A stretch of 64,000 bases of DNA, taken from NCBI RefSeq assembly GCF_000721705.1, contig NZ_JOJL01000004.1, forward strand, positions 537,617 through 601,616. Reading direction: 5' to 3'. A program made the position numbers and the translations under genes. Origin of the DNA: Actinoplanes subtropicus (GTDB taxonomy: Bacteria; Actinomycetota; Actinomycetes; Mycobacteriales; Micromonosporaceae). The notes beneath the pieces are model-generated. The model was not told where the DNA came from, did not search any database, and saw only the letters and a list, made by a program, of their open reading frames with translations. Positions 1 through 8,870 of this stretch are shown one piece after another (the stretch's first letter is position 1; each line of letters opens with the position of its first letter).

Positions 1-608
1 GGCCGGCGTTGGCTGACCTCGGCTCGCGGCGGATGCGCGACGAGCTGGCGCCGGTGCTGGAGGAGGAGCGGCTGGCAGCCCTCGAGGACCGCTTCGACGC
101 CGATCTGCGCCTAGGCTGTGAGTCACGAACGATCGGTCCCTTGCGGGCGATGGTCGCCGAACACCCGCTCCGCGAACGCAGCGCGGGGCTGCTCATGGTG
201 GCCCTGCATCGGTGCGGGCGCAGTTCCGAGGCGGCCGAGGTGTTCCGTGCGCTGCGCCATCGGCTCGTCCGCGACATCGGGATGGAGCCCAGTCAGATGC
301 TCGGCGCGGTGCACCGCGCCATCCTCGCCGGCCTGCCCGTGCTGCCGCCTCCCGCGCCGGCGACACACGAGGATCCTCGCCGGAACCTGCTGGACTCCAT
401 CGGCCGGGTCTCCGCCGCGCACGTGGACGTGCTCATCGACCTCGGCGAGCGGCATCGGCGCGGCGGCGACCTCGATCGTGCGCTCGCCTGTTTCCACGCC
501 GCCCGTGCGCTGTCACGCGACGGCCATGACCAGCGCGAGTTCGAGCGGGCCAGCAAGCTCATCGAGGTCGTTCACGCTGCCCTTGGCGACCGCACGCTCG
601 TGCTCTGA
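1..608 (+). CDS. SARP/AfsR-type transcriptional regulator, C-terminal part (5' end outside window)
   Basis: The frame enters open at base 3, so only about 200 C-terminal residues are visible. The first ~110 residues look like a bacterial transcriptional activator domain (BTAD): helix pairs around LRAMVAEHPLRERSAGLLMV and AEVFRALRHRL, closing with DIGMEPSQ, the usual end of this domain in SARP regulators. The remaining ~75 residues contain a TPR-like helix pair (GGDLDRALACFHAARALS). The winged-helix DNA-binding domain of SARPs lies N-terminal to BTAD and would be left of the window. SARPs normally activate secondary-metabolite or other accessory genes; the target cannot be told from here. Confidence 0.75.
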   Translation, partial: PALADLGSRRMRDELAPVLEEERLAALEDRFDADLRLGCESRTIGPLRAMVAEHPLRERSAGLLMVALHRCGRSSEAAEVFRALRHRLVRDIGMEPSQMLGAVHRAILAGLPVLPPPAPATHEDPRRNLLDSIGRVSAAHVDVLIDLGERHRRGGDLDRALACFHAARALSRDGHDQREFERASKLIEVVHAALGDRTLVL

Positions 609-680
609 TAGCCGGACGGCGTCGATGCCGACTTTTCCGTGCGGGGCCGGCAACACCCGTCAGGATGGTGCAGGGGTCAG

Positions 681-1049
681 ATGACGATGGCTACCGGTCC
701 GCGCCCGCCTCTGCGGATCAGAGGTCATCGGTCGTACAACACCTGGGCGGAGCGCCGCCGAGGCTGGCGCGGCACGGTGGCCGTCTGGGAGGTCGGGACC
801 GGCGTCGTGGCGACCCTGATGCGGCTGAGCGTCGAGGCCGGCCGCTGCGTCTGGACCCCCACCGGCGACGGCCTGCGGATCCACGGCAGCCGGCACGTCT
901 TCGCCGTCACGTTCGTGACCGGCGGCCCAGCCGTGTCAACCTTCGTGGCAATGCGGGCGCCGGCCCCACCCGTACCGCAAGATGGGTTTGATCTGTGCGG
1001 ACGCCGGCCCCGGGGCGCCCACGTCAAGATCAACTATCCGTTCACCTGA
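681..1049 (+). CDS. small hypothetical protein (weak)
   Basis: An ATG at 681 follows a purine-rich CAGGGGTCAG and opens a 122-residue frame. The central part (TVAVWEVGTGVVATLMRLSV) could be a beta-rich fold; the last ~35 residues are Pro/Arg-rich and look non-conserved. I recognise no family. The gene sits between the SARP fragment and the GH92 gene on the same strand. Competing frames in this GC-rich stretch are also open, so this may not be a gene. Confidence 0.3.
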   Translation: MTMATGPRPPLRIRGHRSYNTWAERRRGWRGTVAVWEVGTGVVATLMRLSVEAGRCVWTPTGDGLRIHGSRHVFAVTFVTGGPAVSTFVAMRAPAPPVPQDGFDLCGRRPRGAHVKINYPFT

Positions 1050-1080
1050 CGGAAACCGCGACGGGGTCATTCGTAGGTAG

Positions 1081-3300
1081 AGTGCCGCCATCCTCGACGA
1101 CATAGACCCGTTCATCGGCACCGCAGCGACCGACCTGCCCCGCGCGCACGGTCTGGCCGCCAGTTGGTGGTGGCCGAAACCGCAAGTCGGCAACACGCAC
1201 CCCGGCGCCACCTCGCCGCTGGGGATGGTGAGCGCCTGCGCCTACTCGGGGGCCTACCCGACCGGCTACGGGCGCTACGCCAAGAACACCGAGGGCGTGC
1301 CGGAGGAGATGTTCGACCGGCTGCAGGCCTCCGGCTTCACCCACTTCCAGCAGTCCGGCACCGGGGCGATCCGCAAGTACTACAACTACGTCCGGGTGAC
1401 GCCGATGGTGCAGCCGCTCGACTCGCTGGGCGAGTCGTGGGCGCTGCAGAACGAGGTGGCCGAGGCCGGTTACTACGCCGCCACGCTCGACACCGGGGTG
1501 CGCTGCGAGATCACCGTCGGCGCCAAGGTCGCGGTGCATCGGTACACGTTCCCCGAGCACCGCTCCGCCCGGGTGGTGCTCGACCTGTCCATCGGCGGGC
1601 TGGCCATCGACCTCGGCCGCACCGTGCCGCTGCGCGCGCAGGTGGAGAGCATGGGCCACGGCCGGGCGCAGGGCACCGTCGTGATGGAGGGCGTGCCGCT
1701 GTCGGTCTACCTCGAGGCGGACACCCCGGGCTGGCGGCAGATGCTCTGGTACGACCGGCGGCTGATCGAGGGCGGCACCCGGCTCGACTTCGACAGCATC
1801 CGGCACACCACGCTGCGCCCGTTCGGCATGCTCTTCATGGGCTCGGCCCGGGCCGGCCAGGTGGTCGAGCTGCGGATGGGGTTCTCGCTGCGTGGCTGCG
1901 AGCAGGCGAAGCAGAATCTGGAGCGCGAGTGCGGCCCGGAGGCGCCGGCCTTCAACGTGGTCCGCTCCCGCACCCGGGCGCGCTGGCGCGAGCACGTCGA
2001 CAAGGTGCAGGTCGAGGGCGGTACGAGGGCCCGCCGCCGGGTGTTCGGCACGGCGCTGTACCACTCGCTGATCAAGCCGTGCGTCGCCGACGACGAGAGC
2101 CCGTTCTGGCCCGACTCCGGCCCGTACGCCTTTGACGTCTGCACGATGTGGGACATCTACAAGACCCAGTTGCCGCTGCTCGCCGCGATCGCCCCGGACG
2201 GCTTCACCGGGCTGCTCGAGTCGCTCATCCGGGTCTGCGAGGAGGAGGGCAACTTCCCGATCGGCTACCGGATGGCCCGCGGCGCCGACCGGTTCTTCCG
2301 GCAGGCCAGCGCCCTGGCGCACACCGCGCTCGCGGACGCGCACGCGATCGCCCGGCCCGGCCTGGACTGGTCCTGGGCGCTCGTGCACATGGCCGACGAC
2401 CTGCGCCGGATGTACGGCGAGGACTTCTTCGAGCACGGGCTGGTCCATCCGATCACGCACACCCTCGATCTGGCGTACGCCCATCACTGCACCGCCCAGG
2501 TGGCCCGCGCCCTGAACGACCGCCGCCTCGCCGACGACCTCGAGCGCCGCGGCCGCCAGTGGGTCAACGCCTTCGACCCGGCCACCGGCCTGCTCCGGGA
2601 CAGCGAGTTCTACGAGGGCGGCAAGTGGAACTACTCGTTCCGCCTGATCCACGACATGGCCGGCCGGATCGCGCTGGCCGGCGGCGACGACGCGTTCATC
2701 GCCATCCTCGACCGCTTCTTCGGCTACGGGGCCGACCCGGTCAAGCAGCCCGGCCGCTGCCCGGCGCCGACCGAGATGGCCAGCGGCTACGCGCTCAACC
2801 GGTTCGAGGGCCTGAACAACGAGCCGGACATGGAGGCGCCCTGGGCCTACCACTACGCGGGCCGCCCCGACCGTACGGCCGAGGTCGTCCAATCGGCGCT
2901 GACCTGGCAGTTCGGCACCGGCCCCGGCGGCCTGCCGGGCAACGACGACTCCGGCGGCCTGAGCTCCTGGTACGTCTGGGCGTCGCTGGGCCTGTTCCCG
3001 GTGGCCGGCCAGCACCTCTTCCTGATCAACGCGCCGGCCTTCGAACGGGCCGTGGTCCAGGCCGGCGACAGCGAGTTCGTGATCGAGACCAGCGGCCACT
3101 CGGAGACCCCGATCGGCGTGGACGGTATCGACCACGACCCGCGGCCGCAGTATGTGCAGTCGGCCACGCTCAACGGCGAGCCGCTGCACGCCACCCACCT
3201 GTCCGCCGCCGACCTGTACCGCGGCGGCCGGCTGCATCTGCGGCTGGGCCACGAGCCCAGTACCTGGGGAAGCGGGATCCGTCCCCCGTCCCTGTCCTGA
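1081..3300 (+). CDS. GH92 family alpha-mannosidase, start codon missing or non-canonical
   Basis: Exo-acting, calcium-dependent inverting alpha-mannosidase family. Conserved blocks are clear: NNEPD followed by APWAYHYAGRP, and GNDDSGGLSSWYVWASLGLFP, which carry the catalytic acid and base regions of GH92. The first ATG is at 1225, but the 48 codons before it encode the family's conserved N-terminus (DPFIGT, then GNTHPGATSPLGMVS). That frame opens after a TAG at 1078 with no ATG, GTG or TTG, so the start is either unusual or lost by a one-base change. The full open stretch gives ~739 residues, a normal GH92 length. I see no signal peptide, suggesting intracellular trimming of imported oligosaccharides. 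The GT4 gene begins 27 bases downstream. Confidence 0.9.
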   Translation, partial: SAAILDDIDPFIGTAATDLPRAHGLAASWWWPKPQVGNTHPGATSPLGMVSACAYSGAYPTGYGRYAKNTEGVPEEMFDRLQASGFTHFQQSGTGAIRKYYNYVRVTPMVQPLDSLGESWALQNEVAEAGYYAATLDTGVRCEITVGAKVAVHRYTFPEHRSARVVLDLSIGGLAIDLGRTVPLRAQVESMGHGRAQGTVVMEGVPLSVYLEADTPGWRQMLWYDRRLIEGGTRLDFDSIRHTTLRPFGMLFMGSARAGQVVELRMGFSLRGCEQAKQNLERECGPEAPAFNVVRSRTRARWREHVDKVQVEGGTRARRRVFGTALYHSLIKPCVADDESPFWPDSGPYAFDVCTMWDIYKTQLPLLAAIAPDGFTGLLESLIRVCEEEGNFPIGYRMARGADRFFRQASALAHTALADAHAIARPGLDWSWALVHMADDLRRMYGEDFFEHGLVHPITHTLDLAYAHHCTAQVARALNDRRLADDLERRGRQWVNAFDPATGLLRDSEFYEGGKWNYSFRLIHDMAGRIALAGGDDAFIAILDRFFGYGADPVKQPGRCPAPTEMASGYALNRFEGLNNEPDMEAPWAYHYAGRPDRTAEVVQSALTWQFGTGPGGLPGNDDSGGLSSWYVWASLGLFPVAGQHLFLINAPAFERAVVQAGDSEFVIETSGHSETPIGVDGIDHDPRPQYVQSATLNGEPLHATHLSAADLYRGGRLHLRLGHEPSTWGSGIRPPSLS

Positions 3301-3327
3301 GTCCCTGCACCCCCCGAGGAACCAGCC

Positions 3328-4593
3328 ATGAATCACCCCAGCCGCCGCTTGGTGATCGTCGTCCGGGCCGACCCGGTGATCTGCGGCCACTCCGGTGAGG
3401 CCCGCAATCTGGCCGAGGTCGCGCTGACCCGCGGCTTCGACGACGTCCGGCTGCTCACCTGGCCGATACCGACGCTGGAGGCGGCCGGCCTGCCGCTGAA
3501 GCCGCTCGACCGGCTGCTGCCGTACAGCCCCGGGATCACGGTCGAACGCCCCGAGGCGGTCGGCGACTACCGGGTGCCGGACGGGCGCCACCTGGCCGGG
3601 CTCACCGGCCGGCTGGTCGAGTTGCTGGCCGAGCCGGTGCCGACCGTCTGCCTGTCGATGTACCTGGTCCCGCACACCACCGTGGTGGTCGACGCGGTGA
3701 ACGCGGCCCGGGCGGCCGGCTTCGACCCGCAGGTCCACACGATCGCCAAGGCGGTCGGCTCGGACGTCACCAACGTGATCCGCTCCTGCCTGCGGGAGGG
3801 CCGGTTCGGCGCCGCCACGGTCCTGTTCACCACGTTCCTGGCCAACGACGAGGTGGTCGCGGTCTCCGAGTACACCCGCGACGAGATCATCGCGTCGGCC
3901 CTCGAAGTCGATGCGCACTGCCACACCACGTTCGCCGACCAGTGCCGGAAGCGGGTACGGGTCAGTTACCCGCCGATCGACTCGTCGGCCTTCCTGAGCA
4001 AATCCGATGAATCCGTCGAGGAGGCGTTGGCCCGCCGCGGGCTCGAACGCGACGGCTACATCCTGTTCCTGTCCCGGGTGGCCCGGGCCAAGGGCATCTA
4101 CGACCTGGTCATCGCGTACGGGCAGATGCAGTGCCGGGAGAACGTGAAGCTGGTCGTCGCGGGCACCGGCCCGGCCCTCGAGCACGTCCAGGCGATGGCC
4201 AAGGAGGACGACCGGATCGTCTTCCTCACCGACGTCGACGACGAGGAGAAGCCGCTGCTGATGGCCGGGTGCGCCGCGTACGCGCTGCCCACCAAGCCGG
4301 AGCCGGACTTCGTCGAGACGTTCGGCATCGCCCTGGCCGAGAAGATGCTGGCCGGCGGCGGCCCGATCGTCACCACGCTGACCGGCGGCACCGGCGAGGC
4401 GGTCGGCAAGGCCGCGGTGATCGTCGAGCCGGGCGACATCAACGGGCTTGCCGAGGCGCTCGACCGGGTCGTGCTCGAGATGTCGGCCGCCCAGCGGGCC
4501 GACTACGAGCTGCGGGCCCGCGAGAAGGCGATGGAGTTCGACCGGGCCGCGGTGTTCGACGGGCTGTTCCCGCGGGAGGCGGCCGCTCGTTAA
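3328..4593 (+). CDS. GT4-type glycosyltransferase
   Basis: A 421-residue two-domain GT-B protein. The N-terminal half begins with a Rossmann strand and a Gly-rich turn (VICGHSGEARNLAEVAL). The C-terminal half has the GT4 signature order: ILFLSRVARAKGIYDLV, LVVAGTGP, then the acidic donor-binding region (PEPDFVETFGIALAEKMLAGG) with the E-x7-E pattern. Donor and acceptor are unknown. Start ATG 3328 has GAGGAACC upstream. It lies 27 bases after the GH92 gene and 9 bases before the methyltransferase, so the three may form one transcription unit. Role in glycan or glycolipid assembly is inference. Confidence 0.85.
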   Translation: MNHPSRRLVIVVRADPVICGHSGEARNLAEVALTRGFDDVRLLTWPIPTLEAAGLPLKPLDRLLPYSPGITVERPEAVGDYRVPDGRHLAGLTGRLVELLAEPVPTVCLSMYLVPHTTVVVDAVNAARAAGFDPQVHTIAKAVGSDVTNVIRSCLREGRFGAATVLFTTFLANDEVVAVSEYTRDEIIASALEVDAHCHTTFADQCRKRVRVSYPPIDSSAFLSKSDESVEEALARRGLERDGYILFLSRVARAKGIYDLVIAYGQMQCRENVKLVVAGTGPALEHVQAMAKEDDRIVFLTDVDDEEKPLLMAGCAAYALPTKPEPDFVETFGIALAEKMLAGGGPIVTTLTGGTGEAVGKAAVIVEPGDINGLAEALDRVVLEMSAAQRADYELRAREKAMEFDRAAVFDGLFPREAAAR

Positions 4594-4602
4594 CATCCGT
4601 GG

Positions 4603-5373
4603 ATGGCTCCGGCCTACCGGACGTGGATCAGGATGGCCCGGCTGCGCGCGTTCGCCGGGCTCACTCTGCTGTGCCTGGCCGGCTGCGTCTTCGCGCTGGT
4701 CAGCCCGTGGTTCCTGCTGTTCCTGGCGCCGCTCGGGGTGGTCGGCTACAGCACGCTGATCCTGACCCTGACCGCGTACCGGCTGAGCCCGCGCGGCGGC
4801 GACTTCCAGCGGCGCATCCACCTGCTGGTCGTCACCTCGCTGTCCGTGCCGCCGGCCGGGCGGGCCCTGGATGTCGGCTGCGGCAGCGGCAGCCTCGCGG
4901 TCAAGCTGGCCCAGGCGCACCCGGGCGTGACGGTGGTCGGCGTGGACTCGTGGGCCGCCGACTGGGAGTACTCCGCCGAGCAGTGTGCCCGCAATGCCCG
5001 GATCGAGGGCGTGGCCGATCGCGTCACGTTCGAGCGGCAGAGCGGCAGCGCCCTGTCCTTTCCGGCGGCCTCCTTCGACGCCGTGGTCAGCTGCATGACC
5101 TTCCACGAGATCAGGGAGAACGCCGACAAGACCGACGGGGCCGCCGAGGCGCTGCGCGTCCTGCGCCCGGGCGGCACGTTCGTCTTCCTCGATCTCTTCG
5201 GCGACCGCTCCTTCTATCCCGACCCTGCGGCGCTGCCCGCGCTCGTGGGCGCCGATCCGCGTCCACTATCCGACCTGATGGCCCTTCCGTTCCCGTTACG
5301 TCATCCGAAGGTGCTCGGCCACGCGATGGTCGTCACCGGAACGAGGCCGCCGCCGGCTCAGGGGAGTCGGTAG
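4603..5373 (+). CDS. membrane-anchored class I SAM-dependent methyltransferase
   Basis: 256 residues. Residues ~14-60 form two hydrophobic segments (FAGLTLLCLAGCVFALV and FLLFLAPLGVVGYSTLI), followed by a soluble Rossmann methyltransferase domain with motif I ALDVGCGSGSLAVKLA, an acidic post-I residue (GVDSW), and FDAVVSCMTFHEI and LRVLRPGGTFVFLDLF later on. Substrate unknown. It starts 9 bases after the GT4 gene, so it is probably co-transcribed. Its 3' end overlaps the convergent DinB gene by 16 bases. Confidence 0.85.
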   Translation: MAPAYRTWIRMARLRAFAGLTLLCLAGCVFALVSPWFLLFLAPLGVVGYSTLILTLTAYRLSPRGGDFQRRIHLLVVTSLSVPPAGRALDVGCGSGSLAVKLAQAHPGVTVVGVDSWAADWEYSAEQCARNARIEGVADRVTFERQSGSALSFPAASFDAVVSCMTFHEIRENADKTDGAAEALRVLRPGGTFVFLDLFGDRSFYPDPAALPALVGADPRPLSDLMALPFPLRHPKVLGHAMVVTGTRPPPAQGSR

Positions 5374-5936
5374 CTGCCTGACTTCGGGCGCCAGCCGGCC
5401 GGCGGGTCCTCGCCGGTGCGCCCGTCGACCGCCTCGCGCAGCAGGTCGGCGTGGCCGGTGTGCCGCCCGTACTCCTCGAGCAGGTCGCAGAGCAGGCGGC
5501 GCAGGCTGGCATGGGTGCCGTCGCCGGCGGCCGCGTGGATCGGCTGCCCGAGGTCGCCGGTGGCCAGCGCGGCGGCGACGCGGGCGCGGGCCCGGTCGAC
5601 GGCCCCGTCCCACAGCGAATACAGGGTCTCGGGGTGGTCGTCCGCGGCCGAGGCGAACTCCCAGTCGTTGTCCCCCTTCCAGCCCAGCGACTCCCACGGC
5701 TCGCCGATCGGGAGGCCGCGCAGCTTGGTGGTGGAGTAGTAGTCCTCCACGGCGGCCAGGTGTTTGAGCAGGCCGCCGAGGGTGAGGGCGGAGACACCGA
5801 GGCGGGCGCCGAGGCCGGCCGCGCCGAGGTCGTCGGCCTTGTAGCGGAACGTGGTGCGCAGCCGGTCGAGGGCACCGAGGAGGTGCTCGGCCTCGGTGCC
5901 CGCCAGCGGCGGCTCCCACGGGAAGTCGACGGTCAT
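5358..5936 (-). CDS. DinB/DUF664-like protein
   Basis: 192 residues from ATG at 5936. The N-terminal helical part (LLGALDRLRTTFRYKADDL, then LGGLLKHLAAVEDYY) and the late helix (LLCDLLEEYGRHTGHADLLREAVDG) match the four-helix DinB-like fold. The metal-binding His pattern is visible: H in KHLAAVE, and H-x3-H in GRHTGHADL. Members are often mycothiol-dependent metal enzymes in actinobacteria, but the specific reaction here is unknown. Only 5 bases separate it from the stop of the upstream NCS1 permease, so it is likely co-transcribed with it. Confidence 0.85.
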   Translation of the reverse strand: MTVDFPWEPPLAGTEAEHLLGALDRLRTTFRYKADDLGAAGLGARLGVSALTLGGLLKHLAAVEDYYSTTKLRGLPIGEPWESLGWKGDNDWEFASAADDHPETLYSLWDGAVDRARARVAAALATGDLGQPIHAAAGDGTHASLRRLLCDLLEEYGRHTGHADLLREAVDGRTGEDPPAGWRPKSGSYRLP

Positions 5937-5941
5937 GCGGC

Positions 5942-7354
5942 TCACCGTAGACCGGCACCGCTCCGATCGGGGTCCGGGGTCGTCGCCGGGTCGTCGCCGG
6001 TTTCGTGCAGCGAGCGGCTCAGCGCGTAATACACCACCGAGGTCACCGCGAGGCCGACGATCCAGGCGACGTCGACACCGCCGAGGGCGCGTGCCCCGGG
6101 GCCGGTGAAGGCGTCGGCCAGGACCATGAACGGGACCTCGGCGAGAAAACCGATGCCGTACGCGGTCAGGCCGCGCCAGCCCCAGGCGCCGTAGACGCCG
6201 TCGGGGCGGAACAGGTCGCCGATCTTGTAGTGGCCGCGGCGGACGACGAAGAAGTCCACCAGGTTCGTGGCCGTCCAGGGGACCAGCAGGTAGAGCATCA
6301 GGGTGAGGGACGTCAGGACGGTGTTCACGCCGTTGCCGGTGACGGCCTTGCCGATCACGAACCACAGCACGGTCAGCGCCACGATGGTCAGCACCCGGGC
6401 CGCGCGGGTCGGGCGCAGCGCGCGGAACGAGTCGATCCCGGTCAGCACGGTGAGCATGCCGCCGTACGCGTTCATGCCCATGGTGGCGGCCAGCGCGAGC
6501 GCCGAGAGGAGCGCGACCGCGTCGCCGAGATGGGACAGCACGTTGTTGCCGGCCGTCTGCAGCCCGGCCAGGCCGTCGGTCGCGCCGAGCCGGATCGCGA
6601 GCCAGCCGCCGAGCACGATCAGCCAGATGGCCGCGCCGGCCGCGCCGAAGAACACCGAGGCGATCACGTCCCGCGGGCGGGTGCCGGCCGGCAGGTAGCG
6701 CGAGTAGTCCGACACGTACGGCGCGTAGGTGATGTTGTACGCCGCGGCGGCCGACAGTTGCGCCATGAAGGCGACCCCCGAGAAGCCGTACGTCGTCGTC
6801 GACGGGCCGCCGCCGGCGTGGCCGGTGAGCACCCCGATCGTGACCACGACCATCAGCGGCAGCGACACGTAGAGCAGGATCCGGAAGATCCGGTGCACCC
6901 CGTCGTGGCCGAAGATCGCCAGCGCCGCCGCGCCGACCGCCGCGCCCACCGCGACCAGGTTCTTGTCCCAGCCGAACGCGCTGTTCAGGCCCTCGCCGAG
7001 CAGCACCTGGTCGGCCACGTTGAACGCCAGGTAGGTGAAGAGCGTCGCGAACAGCGGCAGCACCACGCCGCGATAGCCGAACTGCGCCCGCGACTGGATC
7101 ATCTGGGGCAGGCCGAGCGCGGGGCCCTGGGACGCGTGGAAGGCCATGAAGATCGTGCCGAGGGCGATGCCGAGCCCGCCGGCCAGCGCGGTCCAGCCGA
7201 GGCTGAGTCCCATCGACGGGCCGATGAAGCCGATGGGGATGGAGAAGTACTGGAAGTTGCCGAGGAACCAGAGGGGGCCTTGGTGCCAGAGGCGGCCGTG
7301 CCGCTCTTCGTCCGGCACCCAGTCGATCGAACGGGACTCGATAAGCGTGGCCAT
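5942..7354 (-). CDS. NCS1-family permease (cytosine/purine/allantoin type)
   Basis: 470 residues, about 12 hydrophobic segments, starting with a cytosolic N-terminus ([16 protein letters not shown]) and the family's first-helix region ([21 protein letters not shown]). NCS1 transporters import nucleobases or related compounds with H+ or Na+. ATG 7354 is preceded on its strand by GGTGGAG. The start codon directly abuts the remnant of an agmatinase on the opposite strand, so the promoter must lie inside that remnant. The substrate cannot be assigned. Adjacency to an arginase-family gene suggests a guanidino or nitrogen compound, which is inference. Confidence 0.85.
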   Translation of the reverse strand: MATLIESRSIDWVPDEERHGRLWHQGPLWFLGNFQYFSIPIGFIGPSMGLSLGWTALAGGLGIALGTIFMAFHASQGPALGLPQMIQSRAQFGYRGVVLPLFATLFTYLAFNVADQVLLGEGLNSAFGWDKNLVAVGAAVGAAALAIFGHDGVHRIFRILLYVSLPLMVVVTIGVLTGHAGGGPSTTTYGFSGVAFMAQLSAAAAYNITYAPYVSDYSRYLPAGTRPRDVIASVFFGAAGAAIWLIVLGGWLAIRLGATDGLAGLQTAGNNVLSHLGDAVALLSALALAATMGMNAYGGMLTVLTGIDSFRALRPTRAARVLTIVALTVLWFVIGKAVTGNGVNTVLTSLTLMLYLLVPWTATNLVDFFVVRRGHYKIGDLFRPDGVYGAWGWRGLTAYGIGFLAEVPFMVLADAFTGPGARALGGVDVAWIVGLAVTSVVYYALSRSLHETGDDPATTPDPDRSGAGLR

Positions 7355-7903
7355 ACGGGGCTCCACCGCCGGCACGGCCCGATCGCGGTGGTGCACTTCG
7401 ACGCGCATCTCGACACCTGGGACACCTACTTCGGCGCGCCCTACACGCACGGCACCCCGTTCCGCCGCGCCGCCGAGGAGGGCCTGCTCGACCCGGCCGG
7501 TTGCCTGCACGTCGGCACCCGCGGCCCGCTCTACTCCAGCGGCGACCTCACCGGCGACGCCGAGCTGGGCTTCCAGATCGTGCACGCCACCGAGATGGAC
7601 GACATCGGCGCCCGCGGGGTGGCCGAACGCATCGCGGCCCGGACGGCCGGGCGCCCGGTCTACGTGTCGGTGGACATCGACGTCCTCGACCCGGCCTTCG
7701 CGCCCGGCACCGGCACCCCCGAGGCCGGCGGCCTGACCAGCCGCGAGCTGCTGGCCGTCCTGCGCCAGCTCGCCGGCCACCACCTGGTCGGCGCCGACAT
7801 CGTCGAGGTCGCCCCGGCGTACGACCACGCGGAGATCACCGGCATCGCGGCGGCGCACGTCGGCTACGAGCTGCTCTCCGCGATGGCCGCGAAACCCCGA
7901 TGA
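7355..7903 (+). pseudogene. agmatinase/ureohydrolase remnant lacking its N-terminal part
   Basis: Only the C-terminal ~182 residues of an arginase-superfamily enzyme are present. Visible are the second and third manganese motifs: [10 protein letters not shown] and [19 protein letters not shown], plus the conserved ending [17 protein letters not shown]. The first ~115-120 residues, including the GGDH motif that supplies a metal-binding His, are absent. Homology begins abruptly at LHRRHGP, exactly where the divergent permease starts. No plausible start with a ribosome site precedes the conserved part. It is probably inactive unless the missing part is supplied elsewhere. Confidence 0.75.
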
Positions 7904-7968
7904 GCGTGGGTACGTGACGCGCCTCGCGATGGGGTGTGTTCGGCCGGTCCCGCACCTACGGTGGAACC

Positions 7969-8598
7969 ATGCTCGGCCTCATCGACCAGTTCGGCTACTT
8001 CGGGGTGGCCCTGATCGTGTTCGTGGAGAGCTTCGGCGTCCCGGCGCCGGGGGAGACGGCGATCATCGCCGGCGCCGCGTACGCGGGGAGCGGGCATTTC
8101 AACATTTTCCTGGTCGCCACGGTCGCCTTCGGCGCGGCGGTGACCGGGGACAGCATCGGGTATGTCATCGGGCGCCGGGGCGGGCGCCCGCTGGTGCACC
8201 GGTTCGGCAAGTACGTGCGGCTCACCCCGGAGCGGTTCGACAAGGTCGAGGGCTTCATGAACCGGCAGGGCCCGAAGGTCGTGGTGATCGCCCGCTTCGT
8301 CGAGGGCCTGCGCCAGTTCAACGGGATCGTGGCGGGCACCAGCGGGATGCCGTTCCACCGGTTCCTGATGTGGAACGCGCTGGGTGCGGCCCTGTGGGTG
8401 GGAGTCTGGTCGACCGGCGGCTACCTGGCCGGCGACCACATCAAGGCCATCGAGTCGGCGGTCGGCAAGTACGTCGCCTTGGCCGTCGCGGTCGCGGTGC
8501 TCGCGCTCGCCGGATACGTCTGGTACCGGCGGCGGAAGAGGCGGGCCGAGAAACCGGCGGCGGATTCACCCCGGCGGAACGGGTCACCGATCGGCTGA
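7969..8598 (+). CDS. DedA family membrane protein
   Basis: 209 residues. Hallmarks of the DedA/SNARE-associated family are present: ESFGVPAPGETAIIAGAAY near the N-terminus, GDSIGYVIGRRGG, and RFVEGLRQFNGIVAGTSGM. About four to five hydrophobic segments and a basic C-terminal tail (WYRRRKRRAEK). The family is linked to lipid scrambling/flipping of undecaprenyl phosphate or phosphatidylethanolamine and to membrane homeostasis. ATG 7969 was preferred over an upstream in-frame ATG because GGTGGAACC precedes it. Confidence 0.88.
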   Translation: MLGLIDQFGYFGVALIVFVESFGVPAPGETAIIAGAAYAGSGHFNIFLVATVAFGAAVTGDSIGYVIGRRGGRPLVHRFGKYVRLTPERFDKVEGFMNRQGPKVVVIARFVEGLRQFNGIVAGTSGMPFHRFLMWNALGAALWVGVWSTGGYLAGDHIKAIESAVGKYVALAVAVAVLALAGYVWYRRRKRRAEKPAADSPRRNGSPIG

Positions 8599-8762
8599 CC
8601 GGACGGCCCCGGCCCAGACCGGCGCCGGCTCGCCCGCAGGTAGATCGCGAGGAGCAGCAGCGTCACCGGGAACGCGGGACCGCCGATCCAGAAGATCAGG
8701 TTCGCCGGCAGGGGATGGCCGGCGAGCGCGTCCAGCGATTCGCGGCGGCTCACGCCGTACAT
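8423..8762 (-). CDS. possible small membrane protein (weak)
   Basis: A minus-strand frame from ATG 8762 encodes MYGVSRRESLDALAGHPL followed by one convincing hydrophobic helix (NLIFWIGGPAFPVTLLLLAI) and a basic stop-transfer (RASRRRS). It fills the otherwise empty gap 8599-8870, but its 3' half runs antisense through the end of the DedA gene, which weakens it. No ribosome site is evident. It could be the decayed end of a larger membrane protein. Confidence 0.25.
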
Positions 8763-8870
8763 CTCGTTCAGGACACGCTCACCTTCGGCATGACGACGAT
8801 GATGGTGGGCCGGGCGGCGCGGAGTCACTGGTGCTGGCCACCGGGCCGGCGGTAGGGCTGGCCTCACCCG

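Noticed and set aside
1042..5106. Very long minus-strand open frame (~1350 residues) opposite GH92, GT4 and the methyltransferase
   Set aside because: Composition is Arg/Val/Gly/Gln-rich with no domain motifs. It mirrors strongly coding plus-strand genes; long antisense frames are expected at this GC content.
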